Shown one piece after another: positions 56,985-64,000 of a DNA stretch of 64,000 nucleotides. Source of the stretch: Lactuca virosa (taxonomy: Eukaryota; Streptophyta; Magnoliopsida; Asterales; Asteraceae); contig CAKMRJ010004445.1 in assembly GCA_928212115.1 (NCBI GenBank), positions 86,341,706 through 86,405,705 on the forward strand, read 5' to 3'. The position numbers and the translations under genes are program-made. The notes beneath the pieces were generated by a model. It searched no databases and was not told the DNA's origin. It was given only the letters and a program-made list of their open reading frames with translations. Position 1 is the first letter of the stretch; each line of letters begins with the position of its first letter.

Positions 56985-58176
56985 TGTTAAATATATATTT
57001 GATGATATACGATGTGCGAACCAGTTATGGTTCTATATGTGTTAAGATGTATATATATGATATTATTACGTGATAATAATAATAATAATAATAGAAGTAT
57101 TATTTCTAAAAACGTAAATTGATATCTAAAACTCTGTGTTAAGTATACACTAGTTAGCGTTGCCTAAACGGAGTTGGTATTGAAAATTGATTATAAGCAT
57201 TGTATTTTTGTCTAGTGATAGGATAAGACTTAAAAGGGGGATGTTTAGTTCAATTATGTTTGGACATTGAGTAGCCTCTTATTAAGAGTACATGTGTGCT
57301 GAGATTGATGATTGGTGGAGTACATTCTACGTACAGAAGTACATCTTATGTACAAAGTCTTTTTCAAAGCTCTAGGTCTCAGGTGCTACTTGTGTTGGGG
57401 TATTATTATGTTCTGGGGTACGAGTCTTACTCATACCAGGGTACAATAATGTTCCAGAAGTACTATCATGTACAAAGTCCTTTTTGATACTATTATGTGT
57501 TGGAGTACGAGAGCGTACGGGAGTACTCTATTAGTATTTCCCAATACTTTTATTTTGAAGAGCTTTGGAGTCATCGTTTCTTTTATGAAGTGATCGGACG
57601 AGCTTCATGTGTCAGTGTTTCCTTTCACGAAGTAATTGAGGGAACTTCGTAGACATCCTAATAAAGTGTGTCGGTAATAGACCACTAATAGGTATGTTTG
57701 GTGTTATATTGTCGGATAGGGTGAGTTTGGGGGTAAAATACCCCATGGTGCTAGACCACAACTAGGCACAATTATCTAGATAACTACGCCTGACTTAACT
57801 GTCAGGTGGTTTTTACGAACAGAGGTTTGTGGTGAAACTTATTCCATTACCCTCATTTGATGTCTTTATTGATCCTCGTTTGCTATTAGGGAATTTCCGA
57901 AGCATCGTCGTCTGTTTCTTGTTCATATTGATCCTTTAGGCTATATCTCGTAAGATCATTGTATAGAGTTCTGGACCGGTAGGTCTTTACGTTGTAACAT
58001 ATGTTGTGTATCAGTTATGACATCCTTAGAGTTATATTATTTTGTGACAATATTTTGTACTCAAGTTGTTTTAATATACTAGGAATTTCCGCAATAAAAG
58101 ATATTATGATTTTTGAAGCGTAAAGAAATTTTATTTATTTATTTATTTTTCGGTTATGAAAATTGGGGATGTCGCA
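56985..58176 (+). repeat. 3' LTR of H (5'-truncated)
   Basis: Homology to the 5' LTR begins at TGTTAAATATATATTTG (equal to 51,500) and the last 180 bp match; between them 57,125-57,980 differs from the 5' LTR in length and sequence. Ends GGGGATGTCGCA at the TGCTG duplication. Confidence 0.7.
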
Positions 58177-58181
58177 TGCTG

Positions 58182-58550
58182 ACCAAAGGGTCTTATGCGC
58201 TTATACTGAGTTATGTGATATCACACATTTTGTCTTTGTGATTTATGTTGTATATTATTTTTGTGCCTTATTGAATTAGGACCGGAGGGTCCAAACCGAG
58301 TTGTGAGACTGGAGGGTCTTCACTGAGATACCAGACTGGAGGGTCCGCCCAGAGCTGCGAGACCGGCGGGTCCTCACTGAGCCACATGACCGGAGGGTCC
58401 TTATCGAGATATAGCCATGAGAGGTATGTATTTATGTATGGTATTTTTTGGAACTCACTAAGCTTCGTGCTTACAATGTTGTGTGAAATATGTTTCGGGT
58501 ACCTCTCAGGATCGCGGGAAGTTGCCGACATGATTGTACACACCAGCTAA
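58182..58550 (+). repeat. LTR C, second part, with GGAG-loop array
   Basis: Resumes C after H. Five GACCGGAGGGTCC-type units at 58279, 58307, 58332, 58359 and 58387, then GAACTCACTAAGCTTCGTGC and TTTCGGGTACC blocks as in LTR G. Truncated at the reversed LTR D. Confidence 0.8.
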
Positions 58551-58552
58551 AA

Positions 58553-60059
58553 CATCCCAAAAATCATAACCAAAAATTTCATTTTAATTCTTTAAGTAAA
58601 ACCTTAATTATCAAATCATTCATTCCAAATCATAAGTCATCGTATCAAATCATATATCATATCAGAGTAAAACATCCCAGGCTAAAACAATGGTGTGTGT
58701 GATGCAGTCATCCCGAACTCTTTCCTCCGCTATCGGAAGTACCTGAAACCAAAACTGAAACTCGTAAGCATTAGTGAGTTCCCCAACCTACCACATCCTA
58801 TACACATAACTGCACATACTGGGCCCCCGCCCCTTACATCGGGTCTTTCCGGGCAACGGACTCGCTACGGCATCGGACCCCGCCCGACATCAGGCCCCAC
58901 CTGGCATCGAGCCCCGCTCGGTATACAAATATGTTTCTCTTAGGCCCTGCCTGTCTCCGGGCCTTGCCCGCTATATACTCATACAATCATATAAACATAC
59001 TAGTTCATAAAGAAAACACACTCTAACTGCATTCCTGTTCTAAGTCATTGCCTAACTTGGGCCTCGCCCCTGTCCTACTACTGATGAGTCATGGAACCCC
59101 GTCCACGCTCATGCTGATAGTGAGATACGGGCCCCCGCCCACACTCACTTCTCTCCTATTACGGACCTCGCCCTTACTCTGCTAATGATGAGATATGGAA
59201 CCCCGTCCATACTCAGCAGGTGATGAGATACGGGACCTTGCCCACACTCACCTCCCTACCAGGCACATACATGTATCACACAGACAACAAGTATAACCTA
59301 TCATGCGAACATTCCTCGGGTACCACCCGACATTGGACCTTAATCTGGAATCACATACTAACATACTCACATTGCACTGCTAAAGTCCTTTTGATACTCC
59401 TTTAGCTGCTAACCAGCGATTCCACGAACTGCTACTCCTTCGGCTCCCCGAGCTATCAGTACCAAAATAACACTTAGTCCCAAAAATTCCGTCAAAAGTC
59501 AAACTAGGTCAACCTTGGTCAAAGTCAAGTCAACCCTGTCTACTCATCGTTGCGATTTAGCGAATCAACTCATCGGGTCGTCTTCAGACTCGTCGAGTTC
59601 TACCGTGATGAGAATCGGGATAACTCACTTCGACTCGTCGAGTCCCTCCCTGGACTCGCTGAGTCCCTCAGTCTGTTTAGGCCATCTTAACAGATTAAGC
59701 CCTTCCACTTCAGATCTAAGCCCCAACTTCGTATACACTCTGGAAATGCTATTAGAGGGGTAAAGTTTCCAACTTTACCCATTATTACCTTTCCTTAAAG
59801 GATTAAGGTCAAACCCTAACTCCTTAAGACATAGATTCTTTTCCAAAGGCCATAGTTTTTCAAACTAAAGCATACCAACATAGATCCAGGCCTTAGACAC
59901 CAGAAAAACACGTAAAGTCTCTGCCTTTTCTTCCATGCATGGCCTTTTGAGGCTTAAAAGGCCATAACAACTCCTTAAAGCTTGCATGGGGGTTCCAATG
60001 GCATAAAGTTTGCACCTTTACGCCTTAACCACCCTTAGTGTTTCCAGATATGAAAGCAT
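58553..60059 (-). repeat. Reversed LTR D, partial
   Basis: Minus-strand end near GATTTTTGGGATGTTTTA; conserved GGTACTTCC and GAACTCACTAATGC blocks, a long spaced GGGC(G)GGGCCC array (58,820-59,260), GACTCGTCGAGT palindromes at 59586 and 59632 and a GGTAAAGTTGGAAACTTTACC stretch (about 59,760-59,780). Its start is cut by element P. Confidence 0.75.
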
Positions 60060-60398
60060 TGTAGAGTTGAAAAACTCTTAGATCGATTAGATCTTCAACA
60101 TATTAAACAATAAAACAAATGAACACAGAGAACACAACATAGAATCAAATATTGCTGAATGATTCAAACGTAGTCACGCCTCAGCAGAGCTCGACAAAGA
60201 ACTTCCACTGTAGAGGGGAGCTAGGGTTTCGTAGTACAAATCAAAACAATAATTATCTCAGCGTTAATGACAAAGGTTGCATGCATGCACCTTATATACT
60301 AAACCCTAAATAAAATAATCACAGTTGGACCGGCCCAAACTGGATAGCAAAACTGGGCTAAGGACCGAGCCCATGACGCAACACTATATAACCCAACA
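60060..60398 (-). repeat. 3' LTR of element P
   Basis: Minus-strand TGTTGGGTTATATAG ... CTCTACA, beginning directly after the purine tract at 60,399-60,410. CCTTATATAC near 60,290 may be a TATA signal (GTATATAAGG on the minus strand). Confidence 0.85.
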
Positions 60399-60410
60399 AT
60401 CTCCCCCTTT
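60399..60410 (-). other. Polypurine tract of element P
   Basis: Minus-strand AAAGGGGGAGAT next to the TGTTGG LTR start. Confidence 0.9.
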
Positions 60411-60430
60411 GCGTCGAATGAGGCGAGATA

Positions 60431-63400
60431 TTATTTCTGTTGAGTAGCTTTCCCAGTCTTCACAACTTTGAACAGCCTAGGAATTATCGCAAGAAGTGTC
60501 AGCCGAAACTGAATGTACCATCGTAGCATGTCAGTAAACAACTTCTTGTCAGCTGCAGAATTCTGATTGCACTTGTGGATAATCTCCAAAATATGCTCCA
60601 AGCAAGCAGTTGAGAATAGGTGCTTATCACAAAGAGCGAAGATACATTTTTGCTTTTCACCCCTGAAGAACATCACAGTGTGAAATTACGGATCAATTTT
60701 ACCCTTGACCATGACATTCACATTGCCAATCCTGCCAGAAGGTTTGATCGTTGGACGCTTTTGAATGGCAGAGGCGATTTCTTGGTCCATCTTCGCTACT
60801 TCATGAATGTAGCAAACAAGCATTCGCTTGATATGGTCTATTATCGGCTGATACTCTTGAGGATTGGACATCAGAATGTTGTTAAGGAGTATCCAGTCGT
60901 GAGGGTTAAGGTTTGGTAGATCAGCCAGGGAAAAGTTATGAATCGAGCCTTTAGAGCCTCGAGTCACTTTGAATTTGACGTTGACAAATTTCCCAGCTGA
61001 ATAAGGCTTCAGCACCTTGACATTAGTGATTTTCTTTGAGCTCCATGTCAGGTACAGTGGCTGAGCGAATTCCAGATAAAACTCCAACAGATCCCAATCT
61101 ACCTTCGGGTCGGGAGAAGGAATGGCAACAGTGGAGTTGAAGCAATGAAAGATAAATGCCTTTCGAGTGATTGGCATATCAAATTGATCGTCCTTCGAGT
61201 TTTCAAGGCCGAATGACATTACAGGTTCAAGCCAATGAGTACTCGGTTCATCTATAGCTTCTCTCTGGAGCGAAGTAATGGTCCATTCAGGAAAGAGCGA
61301 CTTCTTTTTCTCCAAGAGCTCCTTTTCTTTCTGCTTCTTTTCAAGCTCTACCGATTCCCTCATAAGCTTTTCTTCAAGCTCCTTATCTGTCGGTTTTGTT
61401 TTCTGAAAGGGGTTAGTGGGATCTGCTCTGAAAATATCTTCAATATCATCATCATCATTTTCATCATCTTCTCCAATTTTCTTCTTCTTTTTATCCCTTT
61501 TGCTGACCGAAGCTACATTAACCTTAAGTGCAGCTGTTGATTTGGGTTCGGGAGGAGGTTGAGTATTGACCTTTTCCTTTTCCTTTTCCTTTTCTCCCCC
61601 TTGTTTCGGTTGGACAGAAGTCACCGAAACACCCTCTATCCGACTTAGGATATCCAACGCAGGTCTGAGTTTTTCAGCCAAATGGCGTCTAATGGATATG
61701 GTCAGAATTGAGTCGTGAGCATCAAGAAGATGTAAGAGGATGGAATGAACGTCTCCCACAGAGCTTCGAATTATTTCCCTCTCAGACTTCAAATCATTAA
61801 GCTCAGTTGTGGCAGTACGAAGCTTAAGATTTTGAATTTTGAGCTGAGATGTGTGTTTGTCAAGCTCATCCATAATTCGATTTTCAACAGCCAGTTCGGC
61901 TTCCAACTGAGTCAAACGCTCCTTCACATTAACATGAAGATTCTCATTGGCAGCTTCAATGGCCTGTCGAGCGACCTCAAGATTAGCCCTTTCGGTTTGA
62001 AGAGACCGCTGGAGATTCTCAACCGAAGTATTCACTGTCTGAGCGTTCTTTTGAGCGGCAGCCTGTAATGAATCCAGGAATAAGTGAGCCTCAGAAATTA
62101 GTTTTTCAACTTTTGCGGTCGCCTCTTTGCATTCTTTAGATGAGGCCTCAACAGTAAGCGAGGCCTTCTGACATTGGGAAGTAGAGGCATCAATGGCCTT
62201 TGCTGCAGCAGAGAGAGATGCATCATGCTCTTTGACAATAGAAGAAAATAATGCCTTGAAAGAAGCTTCGGAGTAAGCCCCAGCTGAAGAAGAGGAAAGA
62301 AGCTGATCAAGTTTGTCAGTAACAGCCTTTAAATGGCGCTTGGTAACAGGTGCGTCGTCATCGTCATCACTTTGAACATGGTAGGGACTGAAGTAAGTAG
62401 AATCAAACTCCAAGTCCTCACCGCCAAGAACAGTGCTGGTTTCGGTAGATGGGGTTGGTGATTGTGGTTCGGTTGTTATTGGAGGTTCGGTAGTGACAGG
62501 GGGTTCGGTTGTGATTGGAGGTTCGGGTGCTGAAGAACGAGCCCCCGTATCAGATATGTTGGTTCGAACTCTAGTAGTGGTGGTAGTAGTGGACTCAGTG
62601 AAGATGGGTGTAGGAATGAGAATAGTAGAGGATGGTTGAGAAGTAATGATAGGAAAAATTGGAGGGATGGAGACAGGAATAGAAACCAGTGGAGGAGAAG
62701 GAGCATGGGACCGAATGGGTACCTCTGGTGTAGGCGAACGTGGTGGTGTATTACCACGAACCGAACCTTCATCCTCTGAGCTTTCGTCGTCAGATTCACT
62801 TGGTGGAATTGGGGGTTGATTAGAAGGTACATACTCTGAATCAGAATCACTTGAGGATTGGAGAATTAGCCGGCGAGCAGGTTTCGTGGTTTGAACTTTG
62901 GAGACTTGGCCCCCATTATCACCCTTTTTCACTTCTGGGTTTTTGCCTCTTTTCGCAGGTATGTCTGCGTCTTCGATTGATTTTACCATATCAGCAGTAA
63001 GTTCCCTTAGACCAGAGGAGGGAAGCTTCTTGTATTCCTGAATAATTTTGCTTGAAGGAGGCACAGACGCATACATCGACTCAGGAATGGAGCCAGTGAA
63101 AACGAATTTTGAGGCATGAGTAATGATGATGATGGTAGTGTGAAATGTAGCGATGGAAGAGAGCATGGAGTCTGCCATGATTGGAACATGAAACCGATCA
63201 ATTATCCATTGAGTAACAAAAGTCTAGAATCGAGCACAGGAAATTTCGATGTGGCGAGATGAAGATGATAAACTCTGAATCAGTTGATGCCATAGAACCG
63301 TTCCAAAATCTAGATTAAGACCGTGGCACACACCATAAAGAAGGGACATGAAGTACTTACTCGCACCGTCAGAACCGACACTTCTTTCAGAAAGTCCCTT

Positions 63401-63868
63401 GAAGAGGAGTGTGAAAAGGCCATTCCATTGAGGAGGAAGGCAGGAATTTTTGAATCTAGTCACAGTCGTTAGGGTTTCAGTATAACCCATGTTGTAGAAC
63501 ATTGAGAAGAGTTGGCATGTGGCAATGGAATCATGATTAACCATGGAGTCTTCGATTGCAATCCCTAGAAGAGTACATAAACGATTCTTTGAGATTGAAG
63601 CTTTTTGATTGAGAATATCGAAGAAAATTTTGTCAGTTCCTTTGTCATATGTTGCAGACGAGTAGATTTGAGAGAGACAAGACATCGGAACAACTTCAAC
63701 TGTGGTTAGGGCTTTGACGAGTGGGGAATACTTCAGACATTCCACCACTTGATACATGTACGTATCATAAAGAAAAGGAGAGAGATCGATCAGCAGGTTC
63801 TGATTAGGCTTGATCGCAAGAAGAGTGGAGCGTGCAGTAGTCTCTTGAACTAATGATGATTCTGCCAT
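60431..63868 (-). pseudogene. 1,146-codon gag/env-like ORF of element P, broken by two stops
   Basis: A single frame from ATG 63868 to stop 60431, interrupted only by TAG at 63224-63226 (after SCARF) and TAA at 60686-60688 (after KIDP). Order: a 214-residue globular helical N-terminal part; a Pro/Thr/Ser and acidic linker with TTEPPITTEPPVTTEP repeats and SDDDDD; a long coiled coil (about 270 residues, Ala/Glu/Gln-rich); a KDKKKKK basic and DDENDDDD acidic patch; a C-terminal globular region (FPEWTITSLQ, NPHDWILLNN). No zinc knuckle, protease or polymerase motif and no clear signal peptide. I recall similar proteins in Asteraceae genomes with Trp at the first stop, so Trp-to-stop is likely. 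Function unknown; a structural protein of the element is a guess. Confidence 0.7.
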
Positions 63869-64000
63869 TGATGAAGCTTGTTGAGGAAGAATATGAAAAG
63901 TGAGAAATTGATCGCCTGCGTTTGCTCTAGTGAATAGAAGTATGGTAAGGAACAGTCGCAGTGAAAATAATCCTTATATACGATCTTGGAGAGAGAAAAA
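63869..64000 (-). other. Leader of element P up to the window edge
   Basis: Upstream of the ORF start; no primer site or LTR reached. Confidence 0.7.

Larger units (their letters stand above)
42769..58176 (+). mobile_element. Non-coding LTR element H (about 4.6 kb of its own sequence, split twice)
   Basis: Starts TGTAACGCCCGCG at 42769 and ends GGGGATGTCGCA at 58176 with TGCTG on both sides; removing it re-joins LTR C. The 5' LTR is split by element G (42820-50390). The interior holds the S solo LTR (52532-55801). The leader at 52,060 is related to A and K; no gag or pol is present. The 3' LTR lacks its 5' part. Confidence 0.82.
60060..64000 (-). mobile_element. LTR element P with a long gag-like ORF and no visible pol (runs off the right edge)
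   Basis: Minus strand: leader and ORF, a purine tract (AAAGGGGGAGAT), then a 339-bp 3' LTR. Short LTR starting TGTTGGGTTATATAG and the purine tract fit a copia/Sirevirus-like non-autonomous element. Inserted in LTR D after AGCAT (60,055-60,059); the other duplication and the 5' LTR are outside the window, as pol would be only if unusually placed. Confidence 0.75.

Noticed and set aside
61235..62068. Plus-strand ORFs opposite the P ORF
   Set aside because: Antisense shadows of the long minus-strand frame.
63224..63226. Programmed stop readthrough in the P ORF
   Set aside because: The codon after TAG does not fit the known CAR-YYA context and a second stop follows; a Trp-to-stop mutation is simpler, though not proved.

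Overview
Plant (dicot) nuclear DNA, almost certainly from a large, retrotransposon-rich genome. The style of the repeats (long LTRs packed with an ACTCGACGAGT-type motif, initiator-Met primer sites, a gag-like ORF type I associate with the Asteraceae) suggests a composite of the lettuce group (Lactuca/Cichorieae). That placement is recollection plus inference, not a search result. There is no prokaryotic or organellar signal, and no intact host gene: the only host-derived coding traces are a CYP79-type P450 pseudogene, a 5' relic of a second copy, and two exons of a uridine-kinase-like gene.

Layout, left to right. 1-2716: 5' end of a minus-strand gypsy-type element (LTR 374-2716). 2717-6200: minus-strand, pol-less copia element of Sirevirus-like style carrying a 90-bp SINE. 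6201-6602: 3' piece of LTR family S. 6603-18070: minus-strand Ty3/gypsy element (B), decayed gag-pol, split inside integrase by a complete 6.2-kb non-coding LTR element (K, 7703-13944, target duplication ATACA). 18077-18772: copia RNase H and 3' LTR remnant. 18773-23235: the non-LTR island with the CYP79 pseudogene, a CACTA-like insertion carrying uridine-kinase exons, and the CYP79 5' relic. 23236-34240: gag-only copia element M (duplication TATTT) containing a 3.4-kb non-coding LTR element N (29860-33277). 34848-40412: gypsy element E with a solo LTR F inside (36745-39178, duplication CTTAG). 40413-41528: reversed LTR S fragment. 41529-58550: LTR C, interrupted by element H (42769-58176, duplication TGCTG), itself interrupted by the complete Ty3/gypsy element G (42820-50390, duplication TTATT) and a 3.27-kb solo LTR S (52532-55801, duplication ACGAT). 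58553-60059: reversed LTR D. 60060-end: minus-strand LTR element P with a 1,146-codon reading frame broken by two stops.

The window is best read as nested insertion history; six insertions are proved by matching 5-bp target duplications or re-joining of host sequence. The coding parts (gag, protease, RT, RNase H, integrase, chromodomain-like tail) belong to elements now dead by stops and frameshifts, and several elements (K, H, N, M, J, P) lack pol and would depend on partners in trans.

Most notable: (1) unrelated LTRs share two palindrome modules at fixed positions whose arms differ by family while the core is kept (arm-CGACG-arm and arm-GGAG-arm), resembling covariation; (2) a 65-bp GT-AG intron-like segment at the gag/protease boundary of G exactly explains the frame change and has an aligned, decayed counterpart in B; (3) the long P ORF.
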